Shown: positions 44,321 through 52,389 of the stretch, one piece after another
How the letters are laid out: every line of letters begins with the position of its first letter
Position numbering within the stretch: the first letter of the stretch is position 1
DNA from: a virus
IMG/VR virus record: IMGVR_UViG_3300021963_000142
Coordinates: 1-59,722 of that record
Direction: 5' to 3' (one strand)
DNA: 59,722 bases
Translations under genes and position numbers: made by a program
The notes under the pieces: model-generated
The model's input: the letters and a program-made list of their open reading frames with translations, nothing else
Databases searched by the model: none
What the model was told of the DNA's origin: nothing

Positions 44321-44974
44321 ATGTCAGTAAACCGTACTGAAGAATATATGCCTGAGACTGATGAATTCTCAGTAGACGCTCGTCCAGAGCAAGCAACATC
44401 CACCGCAGTAGCATCTGGCTGGGAAGCAGCAGAACAGCTATCTGTATCAGTAACTAACTATCCAACAGAGTTTAAGTTTGTTGATGGTGAGTTTACTATC
44501 GTTAAGTTCATTGACCAGAATGGTCCATTTGCAATCTACAAGCAACACTTCTTACAGCAAAAGACTGTCGGCAAGCGCTCCTATGTTTCATTAGGTGCCA
44601 ACGACCCTCTAGCAACAAAGCTTGGAAGCAAGCCTGAAGACAAGCGTGCTTTTACAATTGCAATTGTAACTCCAACAGGAGTTGAACGAAAGATGCTTAT
44701 TGCATCACCACGTTTATATAAAACTTTGCATGCTGCAGAGTTCTCACCACAAGGCCCACTTACAAAAAACTTTTGGGCTATTAGTCGTACAGGTAAACAA
44801 CAACAAACTGTTTATCACCTTAATGCCGTAAAGTCTCGAGACCTTATGGAAGACTGGAACATCTCACCTGAGATGGCAGAGAAAGAAGTTGCACTTATTG
44901 AGCCGTTCGAACGTTCCGTTATTAAGGAACACACATGGGCAGAGCTTGATGAAATTGCTGACTCACTCCTCTAG
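44321..44974 (+). CDS. Putative single-stranded DNA-binding protein
   Basis: A 217-residue protein with an AAAGGAA ribosome site. Its middle is beta-rich (FTIVKFIDQNGPFAIYKQHF; RAFTIAIVTPTGVERKMLIA), compatible with an OB fold, and the C-terminus is acidic (EHTWAELDEIADSLL) like the tails of SSB proteins that recruit partners. It lies just before the DNA polymerase gene. The family is not recognised with certainty, so the SSB call rests on context, beta composition and acidic tail. Confidence 0.55.
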   Translation: MSVNRTEEYMPETDEFSVDARPEQATSTAVASGWEAAEQLSVSVTNYPTEFKFVDGEFTIVKFIDQNGPFAIYKQHFLQQKTVGKRSYVSLGANDPLATKLGSKPEDKRAFTIAIVTPTGVERKMLIASPRLYKTLHAAEFSPQGPLTKNFWAISRTGKQQQTVYHLNAVKSRDLMEDWNISPEMAEKEVALIEPFERSVIKEHTWAELDEIADSLL

Positions 44975-44993
44975 CCACAATTAGAACGCCAAC

Positions 44994-45023
44994 GGGCTGA
45001 GCAGACTATCCCCTGCTCAGCCC
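44994..45023 (+). promoter_or_regulatory. Perfect 11-bp hairpin before the DNA polymerase gene
   Basis: GGGCTGAGCAG (44994-45004) pairs with CTGCTCAGCCC (45013-45023) around an 8-nt loop. No U-tract follows, and the polymerase gene starts 26 bases later, so attenuation, mRNA processing or an operator is more likely than full termination. Confidence 0.5.
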
Positions 45024-45049
45024 TGAGGCCCTATTCCAGGGATAAAAAT

Positions 45050-47023
45050 TTGAACATTATTACGACTAAAAAACAATTAGACGAGATGGTTGCTTACTAT
45101 CTCCAACAAGATTCTTTTGCTTTTGATTGTGAAACTGTAGGACCACGTCGTGGTGTGACAGTTGTTAATGAAGTTATGTGGCTTAGCTTTGCCACCCACG
45201 GGCGTGGAGATGTTATCCCAATGGGGCATCCACACGGGGAGTTTGAGTCTGAGTCATTTCCATTAACTGGTCAAGGAGAGAAGAGAGTTGCCGCTGGTTT
45301 AGACGCCAGACCAAGTGACTACTCTAGAGATGCAAAAAAATCTACTAGAGTATTTGGTCCAGCCCCCTCTCAAATGTTTCCTGGAGAGGTCTTTAAGGCT
45401 TTAGAACCTTTGTTTTTTAACGATGAGATATTGATTATTGGTCACAACTTAGTCTTTGACCTTACCTCTGTTGCTAAATATTTAAACGGTCGTATACCCT
45501 CTGGTCCATACTTTGACACCATGGTTGGTTCATTTATCTATGACAACCGTAATAAAAACAAGTGCGGTTTAGATGACTGCTTGCAGCGAGAACTTGGATT
45601 TGAAATGACCAAAGGTGTAGGTGCTCAGGTAGAGATTCACCCTTTTAGTGAGGTAGCTAAGTATGCATACTTAGATGCTAAATACACATTTCTTTTATAC
45701 AAAGCCGTGCTTCCAAAGATTGAAGCAGCAGAACTTACAAAGATTATGAAACTAGAGATGGACGTTCTTAAAGTTCTTTGTCATATGAAACTTGCTGGTG
45801 CGCCAATCGATATGTCTGCTTTAAAACAGCTTCACGAACAACTAGAAAAAGATATCGAGGCTGCTCGCTCAGAGATTTATAAAGTTGCTGGCAGAGTTTT
45901 TAATATAAATTCAAATCAAGAGAAGCAATACCTTTTGTATTCAAAAAAGTCAGAAGGAGGTCGAGGTCTAAAACCTAAAATTCTTACTGGCAAAGGTATT
46001 AAAAAAGATATGGAAGGCAAAGAGCTTGAGTACATGGACTACTCTGTATCCGCGGAAGCACTAGAGCCACACAGAGATAAAGACCCATTAGTTAAAGCGT
46101 TACTAGAATATTCAGATTTAAATAAGTTGCTTACTACTTACGTTATTCCTTACCTAGGTGGGGATGTAACTAGAACTGTTGGTGGAAAGTCTAAAACAGA
46201 ATACAAAGATAGCCTTCTTGTCAACGGTCGTATTCATGCAGACTTTATTCAACATGGTGCAGAGACTGGCAGATTCTCTAGCCGTAATCCAAATTTGCAG
46301 AACGTACCCAATCCAGCTACCGCACACGGCAAAGCTATTCGTAACTTGTTCTACGCACCTGAGGGTTTTAAATTAGTTGTTGCTGACTACTCACAGATTG
46401 AACCTCGCATTATTGCGTCTATGTCTAAAGACCCTATTATGATGAAAAACTACATGGATGGTGGGGACATCTACACCACTGTAGGAGACACCATGGGTGT
46501 TAATCGTCAGGCTGGTAAGGTACTTGTATTGGCTATGGCTTATGGGGTTGGTCCCGATAAGATTGCTCGTTCTATAGGATGCTCAGTTACAGAGGCTAAA
46601 ACCTTACTTACAAATTTTGCAGCAAAGTTTCCATCGGTAAACATCTATCGAATGAAGGTTGTTGCTCAGACTAAGGCTAAGAGATATGTCACCACCCTTA
46701 TGGGTAGAAAACGTTATCTACCAGAGATTGCATCTAGAGACTTTGGTGTTAGGGCTGGTGCTGAGCGTCAGGCTTTCAACACGCGTATCCAAGGGTCAGC
46801 AGCAGACATCATGAAACTTGCTATGATTAGGGCTCATGATTTGGTACCACCAGAAGCCAAGATTCTTCTAACAGTTCATGACGAACTTGTAACCCTTACC
46901 CCAGATTCTTTAGCAAAGAAGACGGCAGAAAGTATTCGTGAAGCGATGGAAGGCATAAAGGTTTTAGACATACCTTTGATTGCTGACGTAAAAACCGTAC
47001 AGAGATGGGGAGAAGCTAAGTGA
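45050..47023 (+). CDS. polA: DNA polymerase, family A (PolA)
   Basis: A 657-residue polymerase starting at TTG. A 3'-5' exonuclease domain is shown by FAFDCETVG near 24-32 (Exo I), GHNLVFDLTS near 137-146 (Exo II) and YAYLDAKYT near 205-213 (Exo III). The polymerase motifs are VVADYSQIEPRIIAS (A), RQAGKVLVLAMAYG starting at residue 486 (B, O-helix) and LLTVHDELV (C). The residue equivalent to E. coli Phe762 is Leu (residue 494). There is no 5' nuclease domain. It is the phage replicative polymerase. Confidence 0.95.
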   Translation: MNIITTKKQLDEMVAYYLQQDSFAFDCETVGPRRGVTVVNEVMWLSFATHGRGDVIPMGHPHGEFESESFPLTGQGEKRVAAGLDARPSDYSRDAKKSTRVFGPAPSQMFPGEVFKALEPLFFNDEILIIGHNLVFDLTSVAKYLNGRIPSGPYFDTMVGSFIYDNRNKNKCGLDDCLQRELGFEMTKGVGAQVEIHPFSEVAKYAYLDAKYTFLLYKAVLPKIEAAELTKIMKLEMDVLKVLCHMKLAGAPIDMSALKQLHEQLEKDIEAARSEIYKVAGRVFNINSNQEKQYLLYSKKSEGGRGLKPKILTGKGIKKDMEGKELEYMDYSVSAEALEPHRDKDPLVKALLEYSDLNKLLTTYVIPYLGGDVTRTVGGKSKTEYKDSLLVNGRIHADFIQHGAETGRFSSRNPNLQNVPNPATAHGKAIRNLFYAPEGFKLVVADYSQIEPRIIASMSKDPIMMKNYMDGGDIYTTVGDTMGVNRQAGKVLVLAMAYGVGPDKIARSIGCSVTEAKTLLTNFAAKFPSVNIYRMKVVAQTKAKRYVTTLMGRKRYLPEIASRDFGVRAGAERQAFNTRIQGSAADIMKLAMIRAHDLVPPEAKILLTVHDELVTLTPDSLAKKTAESIREAMEGIKVLDIPLIADVKTVQRWGEAK

Positions 47024-47493
47024 AATGGTTTAAAAGAAAAAAGAATGCCCCTACTGAGATTGAGTTTTTAAGAAAAGAACTTCCGTTAAGCACACTGCTT
47101 CGTTGGTATATCTATGACTCTGGATTAGGTGAGCCAAATGATTTAGCAACTCTACTTGGTTTGAACCCCGTATCTGATGAAGGCGAAGAGATGGAAAACT
47201 CCGACAGCGATATGCGTATGAAACGCATTGAGTTTATAATGCCATTTCTTCATACAATTGCGGAGATGGGTGCAGACGTTATTGTTTCATTACAGATTGA
47301 TGAGATTAGAAAAGAAAACCCTGATAATACAGAAGAGGTAGATAAAGAAGAGAACTTGATGAGATTAATGTACAAGATGGTAGGAATGTCTGCTTTGGTT
47401 GGTGCATTTTCATCAGCAATGGAGATAGGATTGATAGCGCCAGGAGAATTACTTGACGCTGACTTAGTAGAAATGGAGCATGATGATGAGTAG
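47020..47493 (+). CDS. Hypothetical helical protein
   Basis: A 157-residue protein starting at GTG, overlapping the polymerase stop (GTGA). It begins with a basic stretch (MKWFKRKKN), followed by helices and acidic loops, and a hydrophobic segment near 122-143 (MVGMSALVGAFSSAMEIGLI). No family recognised. It is co-translated with the polymerase, so a role in replication or as a polymerase partner is possible. Confidence 0.55.
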   Translation: MKWFKRKKNAPTEIEFLRKELPLSTLLRWYIYDSGLGEPNDLATLLGLNPVSDEGEEMENSDSDMRMKRIEFIMPFLHTIAEMGADVIVSLQIDEIRKENPDNTEEVDKEENLMRLMYKMVGMSALVGAFSSAMEIGLIAPGELLDADLVEMEHDDE

Positions 47494-47839
47494 CAACTGG
47501 TGGTCAAATAAATTGGGGACAACTCCTCAACCGCAGCAGCCAAACATGCCGCAACAACAGCCTGTTTATCAGCAGCCGACGCAACAACCACAGTCTTACC
47601 CAACTTCACAACAGACTGTTCCAATGACACCGCGTTGTCCAGGCTGTAATAGTGGTAACTATGGCGGTACAGCTGAGTCACGTCCACGATGTTATGACTG
47701 TGGATACCCTATTCAACAATCAGGTTCTGGTGCAGGCACTGGAATTGTTGGTCAAGGTGGTGGCGGTGGGCCAGCAACCCCAGCTACACAAGTACCAACT
47801 GGTGGGTTTAATCCAACAACAATCATAGGACACATTTAA
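47486..47839 (+). CDS. Pro/Gln-rich zinc-ribbon protein
   Basis: A 117-residue protein starting at the third of three overlapping ATG codons (47480, 47483, 47486). Residues ~12-50 are almost only Pro and Gln and probably unstructured. CPGC near 52-55 and CYDC near 70-73 form a zinc ribbon. A Gly/Pro/Thr-rich tail follows. It lies between polymerase and RecA genes and is coupled to RecA by TAATG. Function unknown. Confidence 0.6.
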   Translation: MSSNWWSNKLGTTPQPQQPNMPQQQPVYQQPTQQPQSYPTSQQTVPMTPRCPGCNSGNYGGTAESRPRCYDCGYPIQQSGSGAGTGIVGQGGGGGPATPATQVPTGGFNPTTIIGHI

Positions 47840-48891
47840 TGAATGCTGAATTAACTAAAATATTAACAAAAATTAATAAAAAATACGGTGACAATACCGT
47901 AGTTCTTGGTTCAGACATTAGAGATGATGTTCTGAGTCGTGTCACCACTGGCTCTATTAGTTTAGATGTTGCCCTTGGTGGTGGATGGCCCGTTAATCAA
48001 TGGCATGAAATTATTGGTGAAGCAAGTAATGGTAAGACTGCAATTGCACTTAAAACTATTGCTGCAAACCAAAAGCGCGACCCAGAGTTTACAACGGTAT
48101 GGATTGCTGCAGAGCAATGGGTACCTGCTTACGCTGAGTTGTGCGGAGTGGATACAAAAAGAGTTTACGTAGTTTCTACAAACATTATGGAGGAAGCATA
48201 TGAAGCGGTTATTGAAATTGTGGAAAGCAAAGCTGTGGATTGCGTCGTTATTGATAGCCTTCCTGCCTTGGTTCCTAGCTCAGAAGATGAGAAACAAATG
48301 GAAGAATCAACCGTAGGTCGGGGCGCCCTTCTTACTAACAAGTTTTTTCGCAAGGTAGGCATGGCATCTAAGCGTAGCCTTATTGAGTATGAGCGCCCGT
48401 TTATTGGGATTCTAATCAATCAATGGCGTTCAAAGATTGGGGTTATGTATGGAGACCCACGCACTACCCCAGGTGGTTTAGGTAAAGACTATGCGTTCTT
48501 TACTCGTATGGAAGTACGACGCGATGAATGGATTGAGTCTGGAACTGGTCAGGAAAAACGTCGCATTGGTCAGACAATTAAAGCACGTGTTATTAAAAAT
48601 AAATCAGCCCCACCATCCCAGGTTGCTGTTTTTGATTTTTACTTCTCAGAAGGTGGCGAAGTTGCTGCTGGAGAGATTGATTTTGGCAAGGAAATACTAG
48701 CTATTGGTATTCTAAATAAGGTTATTATCAGGGCTGGGGCTTACTACCGCTATGGTGGTAGGCAGTGGCAGGGTTCTGATGCTATGCTTAGCTCCATACG
48801 CGAGGAGATTGACCTTAAAGAGACTTTAGAACGAGATGTTCTAGATTCAATTAAGGCGGGTTCAAAGTTCGTTGCTGACGATGAAATCTAA
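47839..48891 (+). CDS. recA: RecA-like recombinase
   Basis: A 350-residue RecA-family protein. Typical segments: SRVTTGSISLDVALGGGWPV near 34-53, a Walker A variant GEASNGKT near 60-67, AAEQWVPAYAELCGVD near 92-107, Walker B VDCVVIDSLPALVP near 133-146, and the L2-flanking TPGGLGKDYAFFTRMEVRR. It drives strand exchange for recombination-dependent replication and repair. Two nuclease genes and a RuvC-like resolvase follow. Confidence 0.92.
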   Translation: MNAELTKILTKINKKYGDNTVVLGSDIRDDVLSRVTTGSISLDVALGGGWPVNQWHEIIGEASNGKTAIALKTIAANQKRDPEFTTVWIAAEQWVPAYAELCGVDTKRVYVVSTNIMEEAYEAVIEIVESKAVDCVVIDSLPALVPSSEDEKQMEESTVGRGALLTNKFFRKVGMASKRSLIEYERPFIGILINQWRSKIGVMYGDPRTTPGGLGKDYAFFTRMEVRRDEWIESGTGQEKRRIGQTIKARVIKNKSAPPSQVAVFDFYFSEGGEVAAGEIDFGKEILAIGILNKVIIRAGAYYRYGGRQWQGSDAMLSSIREEIDLKETLERDVLDSIKAGSKFVADDEI

Positions 48892-49225
48892 AGGACAACG
48901 AGAATCTAAGAAGCATGAGGACCGATTAGCAAAAGCAATTGGCGGACAGCGTTCAGCTGGAAGCGGTGCGTTTTGGAGTCGGAAAGGCGATGTCCGTTCA
49001 CAAGATTTGCTCGTAGAGCATAAGTGGACAGGCAAAGCTTCCGTATCCGTTAAGGCTGCGGTTCTAGAAAAGATTGTCAGAGAAGCAATTTTTGACAGTC
49101 GGATGCCTGTCCTCGGTTTTAGTCTCAACAATGAGAACTACGTATTACTAACTGAAGATGACTTTCTGGAATTGCGCCAGAATATTCAGGAGTGTACTTG
49201 TTCTCAGAAGACGTCGGACACCTAG
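48881..49225 (+). CDS. PD-(D/E)XK nuclease, resolvase-like
   Basis: A 114-residue protein; ATG at 48881 overlaps the end of recA by 11 bases. After KHEDRLAKAIGGQRSAGSGA comes a KGDVRSQDLLVEHKW segment, whose D...E-x-K spacing is that of the PD-(D/E)XK nuclease fold. The small size and an LEKIVREAI helix after it resemble Hjc/VRR-type nucleases and small phage Holliday-junction-cleaving enzymes. It probably works with RecA in recombination. Confidence 0.72.
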   Translation: MKSKGQRESKKHEDRLAKAIGGQRSAGSGAFWSRKGDVRSQDLLVEHKWTGKASVSVKAAVLEKIVREAIFDSRMPVLGFSLNNENYVLLTEDDFLELRQNIQECTCSQKTSDT

Positions 49226-49518
49226 AAGGTTGGCGACATAAAGCAAAGTGCCGTGGCATGGACACAGAAATGTTTTTTCCTCCACGAGATAAAGCAAAGT
49301 ATAAAAAGATAGCAGACGTTTCCAAAGCTGTGTGCTTTGGTAAAGACGGTCTGCCAGAATGTCCTGTGCGTAAAGAGTGTTTATTGTATGCCAATGCTAT
49401 GGATGAGCAACATGGAATTTGGGGTGGCATGAGTCACCGAGAAAGAAATGCATTAAAAAGAAAAGCAAATAAAGCTGGTAAATCATTTGGGGAGTGGGTA
49501 ACTACCAAGAAAGTGTGA
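49198..49518 (+). CDS. WhiB-family iron-sulfur regulator
   Basis: A ~106-residue WhiB-like protein. I favour the TTG at 49198, five bases after AGGAG; a GTG at 49192 is the alternative. Hallmarks are AKCRGMDTEMFFPP, the cysteine set completed by AVCFGKDGLPECPVRKEC, the HGIWGGMSHRER turn and a basic Lys/Arg tail for DNA binding. Four cysteines should hold a [4Fe-4S] cluster. The second and third are separated by eight residues instead of the usual two. Phage WhiB proteins can reprogram host division or transcription. It indicates an actinobacterial host. Confidence 0.9.
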   Translation: MFSEDVGHLEGWRHKAKCRGMDTEMFFPPRDKAKYKKIADVSKAVCFGKDGLPECPVRKECLLYANAMDEQHGIWGGMSHRERNALKRKANKAGKSFGEWVTTKKV

Positions 49519-49530
49519 TAGGTTCTCTTC
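49516..49530 (+). promoter_or_regulatory. Leaderless extended -10 promoter (TGA-TAGGTT)
   Basis: TGATAGGTT at 49516-49524 has an extended -10 pattern (TGn then TAGGTT), exactly 6 bp before the ATG at 49531, without a ribosome site. The TGA is also the whiB stop codon. The same TGATAGGnT element occurs at 53508, 56781 and 58891. Confidence 0.55.
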
Positions 49531-50379
49531 ATGGCAATCACTCAAAAACCAAGCGGCGCTTTAAAGAAACTGGTAGATGTGGGTAAAAAACAATCAAGAG
49601 TTTTAGGCTCTGTAGAACGATATGTAATTTCAAAACCTCAAGACCAGAGTCGTAGAACAGATGTTCTACACCCCTCTGAAATGGTTAAAAAAGACTGGTG
49701 TTATAGAGCATCTTACTTTCAATTGCAAGGCCGCAACCCAATTCAAAAAAGAACTAGCAGCCTGCGTATGGAATCTGTCTTTGCTGAAGGCCATTACATT
49801 CACGCTAAGTGGCAAAAGTGGTTTCAAGAGATGGGCGTGCTTAATGGTAAGTGGTACTGCATTGAGTGCGACGAATACTTTTGGGGCGGTTCTGATTGTC
49901 ACGATGGACCGTTGCAATACAACGAAGTACCTTTGTTTTATGAACCATTAAGAATTTCAGGTCATGCAGATGGTTGGCTTACTAGTTTAGGTGACCCTTT
50001 AATGTTAGAGGTTAAGTCAATTGGTATTGGAACAATTAGATGGGAAGCTCCAGACCTTGTAAGAGAACACAAGGGAGATATGGAAGCTATGTGGGCAGAG
50101 ATTAAAGCTCCGTTTATGAATCATATTACTCAAGTTCAAATGTACATGAAGTTAGCAGAGCTTATTGAACTACCAGAGCATCCACAAGAAGCAGTGCTTA
50201 TCTATGAAAACAAAGCCAACCAAGAGGCTAGAGAATTTGTAGTTCCTAAGAGTGACTTTGCAACAGCTGGTCTATTTGACGCTGCTGCTATGATTATGGA
50301 AGCACTTGATAAAAAGACTGCACCAGCTTGCAACGTTGCAAACGGTGGTTGTTCAAAATGTAAGGGGTATGATGAGTAA
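49531..50379 (+). CDS. Cas4/RecB-like exonuclease
   Basis: A 282-residue PD-(D/E)XK nuclease. Motifs: HPSEMVKKDWCYRASYFQLQ near 47-66, GHADGWL near 146-152 with the catalytic Asp, LMLEVKSIG near 159-167 (E-x-K), and ITQVQMYMKLAEL near 201-213 (QxxxY). Cys residues at ~58 and a C-terminal cluster (CNVANGGCSKCKG) are placed as in Cas4-type enzymes that carry an iron-sulfur cluster. It probably resects DNA ends for recombination. It overlaps the next gene. Confidence 0.82.
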   Translation: MAITQKPSGALKKLVDVGKKQSRVLGSVERYVISKPQDQSRRTDVLHPSEMVKKDWCYRASYFQLQGRNPIQKRTSSLRMESVFAEGHYIHAKWQKWFQEMGVLNGKWYCIECDEYFWGGSDCHDGPLQYNEVPLFYEPLRISGHADGWLTSLGDPLMLEVKSIGIGTIRWEAPDLVREHKGDMEAMWAEIKAPFMNHITQVQMYMKLAELIELPEHPQEAVLIYENKANQEAREFVVPKSDFATAGLFDAAAMIMEALDKKTAPACNVANGGCSKCKGYDE

Positions 50380-50866
50380 CATTATTTCTACAGGAATTAG
50401 TGGCAGAGTACTAGCGCAACTTCAATCTCAGGGGTTGCCAATCAAAGTTAATTTAAACATTGACTTGCCTGATTTTCCATCGGATATTACTGAAGTAGCT
50501 GACCAAGAGTTAATGATGATGGCAAGTCGTTATATTGAGAACATTAACTTCCTTCGAACCCAGGTTGCATGTGCTGGGTTAGCGGAGCTAGAGGCTGAGA
50601 ACACCTACGAGACCGCGGTCAATCGGGGTATGCTTTCTAAATCAACTGGTAAAAGTACAGAAAAGCCAGTCCTTCTACGTGCATTAGTACATGAGGAACC
50701 AGAGATTCAAGCCCTTCAAGATGCCAAACAATATGCCCATGCTTACAAGGTTCTTCTAGAAAATAACTTAGAAAACATTGAGCGTTACTACTCATTGACC
50801 AGCCGAGAACTTACTCGTCGTAACTCAGCCGCTCGTAATATTATGAACAATCGGTTTATCCCCTAA
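50372..50866 (+). CDS. Hypothetical recombination-region protein
   Basis: A 164-residue helical protein. The ATG at 50372 is chosen because AAGGGG lies at a usable distance; the adjacent ATG at 50369 is too close. The N-terminus has VNLNIDLPDFPSDITEVADQ, and the C-terminal part is a long helical stretch (LLENNLENIERYYSLTSREL) that could be a coiled coil. It is sandwiched between Cas4-like and RuvC-like genes and may be their accessory factor. No family recognised. Confidence 0.6.
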   Translation: MSNIISTGISGRVLAQLQSQGLPIKVNLNIDLPDFPSDITEVADQELMMMASRYIENINFLRTQVACAGLAELEAENTYETAVNRGMLSKSTGKSTEKPVLLRALVHEEPEIQALQDAKQYAHAYKVLLENNLENIERYYSLTSRELTRRNSAARNIMNNRFIP

Positions 50867-51421
50867 ATGAGCTCTGTGAAAAAATTTGATGGAGGCTTAA
50901 CTTTTGAAAGCAGTAGCCCTGTATACGCTGGCATAGACCAGTCATATAGTGGATTTGCTGTAACCCTTTTTGATAAAGATTCCCTTAAGTATCAAACCAC
51001 AGTGTATAAATCTGAGAAGCGTGGGATTGAAAGACTTAGGGATATTCAAGCGCACTTAATGGATGCTTTAGTTGAGTGGGATATTGCTGACGTTGCCATG
51101 GAGGGATATGCCTTTAGTTCACAGATGGCTAACATGCTTGGTGAGCTCGGGGGAATGGTAAAGCTAGTTCTATTAGATTTCGGTATTTACCCCTTGATAG
51201 TTCCGCCTACTAACCTAAAGAAATACGTAACTGGTAAAGGTCAAGGTGTCCCAAAGAGCCAAATGCTTCTTTACGTTTATAAGAAGTGGGATGCAGAATT
51301 TACTGACGATAACGCTGCGGATTCGTACGCTTTAGCTAGGTTGGTGTCTGGAACCCATACTTTGGCATATGAAAAAGAGGTGTACGATAAGCTACAGGAC
51401 CCAAAGTTTAGAGAGAAATAA
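50867..51421 (+). CDS. RuvC-like Holliday-junction resolvase
   Basis: A 184-residue RNase H-fold nuclease. Catalytic acidic residues are visible in order: YAGIDQSYSGFAV (Asp near 24), VAMEGYAFSS (Glu near 79), and DDNAADSYALARL near 144-156 (two Asp). PPTNLKKYVTGKGQGVPKSQ between them is the usual RuvC DNA-binding segment. It would cut branched DNA before packaging. It starts directly after the preceding stop. Confidence 0.88.
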   Translation: MSSVKKFDGGLTFESSSPVYAGIDQSYSGFAVTLFDKDSLKYQTTVYKSEKRGIERLRDIQAHLMDALVEWDIADVAMEGYAFSSQMANMLGELGGMVKLVLLDFGIYPLIVPPTNLKKYVTGKGQGVPKSQMLLYVYKKWDAEFTDDNAADSYALARLVSGTHTLAYEKEVYDKLQDPKFREK

Positions 51422-51422
51422 T

Positions 51423-51593
51423 ATGCCTAAATATGATTTTACATGTGTGCCGTGTGACAGCACTGTCGAAATGCACTTAACATTTGATTCTACTGACCGC
51501 CCAGCATGCGATAGGTGTGGAAACTTTATGACAAAAGTTTGGACACCACCAGCAGTTCAATTTAAAGGCGGAGGTTGGGGAGGTCAAGGATGA
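51423..51593 (+). CDS. FmdB-like zinc-ribbon protein
   Basis: A 56-residue protein. The ATG at 51423 is chosen because MPKYDFTCVPCDSTVEMHL is the conserved FmdB start. The two Cys pairs, CVPC and CDRC, form a zinc ribbon, followed by TPPAVQFKGGGWGGQG, the typical FmdB tail with a Phe/Gly-rich end. The family occurs widely in bacteria and phages; its role is unknown, possibly regulatory. Confidence 0.82.
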   Translation: MPKYDFTCVPCDSTVEMHLTFDSTDRPACDRCGNFMTKVWTPPAVQFKGGGWGGQG

Positions 51594-51814
51594 GTAAGAA
51601 AAAACAAGAAGATGACCTAAGAGAGTACGGCTACATGACTCCTGGTGAGTTTGTAGACAATTTAGTTCCAGGTTTAAAAGAGTATTTAAAACATAATTGG
51701 GGTTGTAAACCAGACGAGCTATACCACCCAGAGGATTTGTTTTCTAATGCAGAGATTTATATTGAGGTAGCAAGACACATAGCGGGGGACTTCATTGTTA
51801 GACCTAAGAGATAA
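51590..51814 (+). CDS. Small hypothetical protein
   Basis: A 74-residue protein with an ATGA overlap; the in-frame upstream start at 51575 adds only vector-like basic residues and is less likely. The sequence YGYMTPGEFVDNLVPGLKEY and YHPEDLFSNAEIYIEVARHI suggests a compact helical fold. No family recognised; it travels between two zinc ribbons. Confidence 0.6.
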   Translation: MSKKKQEDDLREYGYMTPGEFVDNLVPGLKEYLKHNWGCKPDELYHPEDLFSNAEIYIEVARHIAGDFIVRPKR

Positions 51815-51974
51815 AGACCAGCCTTTAGAGGTGTGTATTTGTGGGTCCACATTGTGGAATGTTAAAGCCATGTTTGAAGAGGGTGAAATAAGCCTTTATA
51901 TGCTAGATATGGAATGCCATCTATGTGGCGCTCTAGCTACAGCTCCAACCCCCGCTGATTACAGAACGGTTTAG
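51795..51974 (+). CDS. Small zinc-ribbon protein
   Basis: A 59-residue protein starting at TTG, six bases after GGGGGA, overlapping the previous gene by 20 bases. It has CICG near 14-17 and CHLCGA near 40-45, a zinc ribbon with hydrophobic strands between. It is just under the length at which small genes are usually called. Its stop is followed by a 73-base gap holding a promoter candidate. Confidence 0.65.
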   Translation: MLDLRDKDQPLEVCICGSTLWNVKAMFEEGEISLYMLDMECHLCGALATAPTPADYRTV

Positions 51975-52023
51975 CCTTACACCTTTAATATTCGACGTCA
52001 TAATAATGACCACGGGGAACTTC

Positions 52024-52047
52024 TACTATTCGTAAACCGAGGTACAC
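52024..52047 (+). promoter_or_regulatory. Candidate promoter and ribosome site before spoVS
   Basis: TACTAT at 52024-52029 could be a -10, with a start near 52036, and CGAGG at 52038-52042 would serve as ribosome site before the ATG at 52048. No -35 is visible; an alternative -10 lies in the AT-rich stretch at 51983-51992. Confidence 0.3.
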
Positions 52048-52329
52048 ATGACCGAGCAAAATAATGAAGAGCAAATCCTACGCGTAGGAGCAGGCTCTAA
52101 TCCACAAGCAGTAGCATCTGCTATTGCACACAGCATTTATGAGTCCCGTACTTGTAAAGTTCGCGCCGTTGGCGCAGGCGCTGTAAACCAAGCAGTAAAA
52201 GCCATCGCAATTGCACGTGGTTACACAGCCCCAAGAGGCCTAGACCTTACCTGCATCCCTGGTTTCTCCAGTATTGAAAGCCATGATGGTCAGATTTCTG
52301 CCATTGTCTTTGATATTAAGGCTAGTTAA
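52048..52329 (+). CDS. spoVS: SpoVS family protein (Alba-like fold)
   Basis: A 93-residue protein closely matching stage V sporulation protein S over nearly its whole length: LRVGAGSNPQAVASAIAHSI, then KVRAVGAGAVNQAVKAIAIA, RGYTAPRGLDLTCIPGFSSI and a final ISAIVFDIKAS strand. The SNP-x-AVA, GAGA-x-NQAVKA and CIP motifs are diagnostic. SpoVS has an Alba-type nucleic-acid-binding fold and affects sporulation and division in Firmicutes. Here it stands alone between two short unknown genes. Confidence 0.93.
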   Translation: MTEQNNEEQILRVGAGSNPQAVASAIAHSIYESRTCKVRAVGAGAVNQAVKAIAIARGYTAPRGLDLTCIPGFSSIESHDGQISAIVFDIKAS

Positions 52330-52389
52330 GACACTGCATTCTATAAATAAGCCTTATCCTTATAGATACCTTCGCGCAAAGGAAACTAA

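Noticed and set aside
47250-47687. Antisense open frame opposite the Pro/Gln-rich gene
   Set aside because: Ser/Ala/Val-rich low-complexity shadow; all supported genes are on the + strand.
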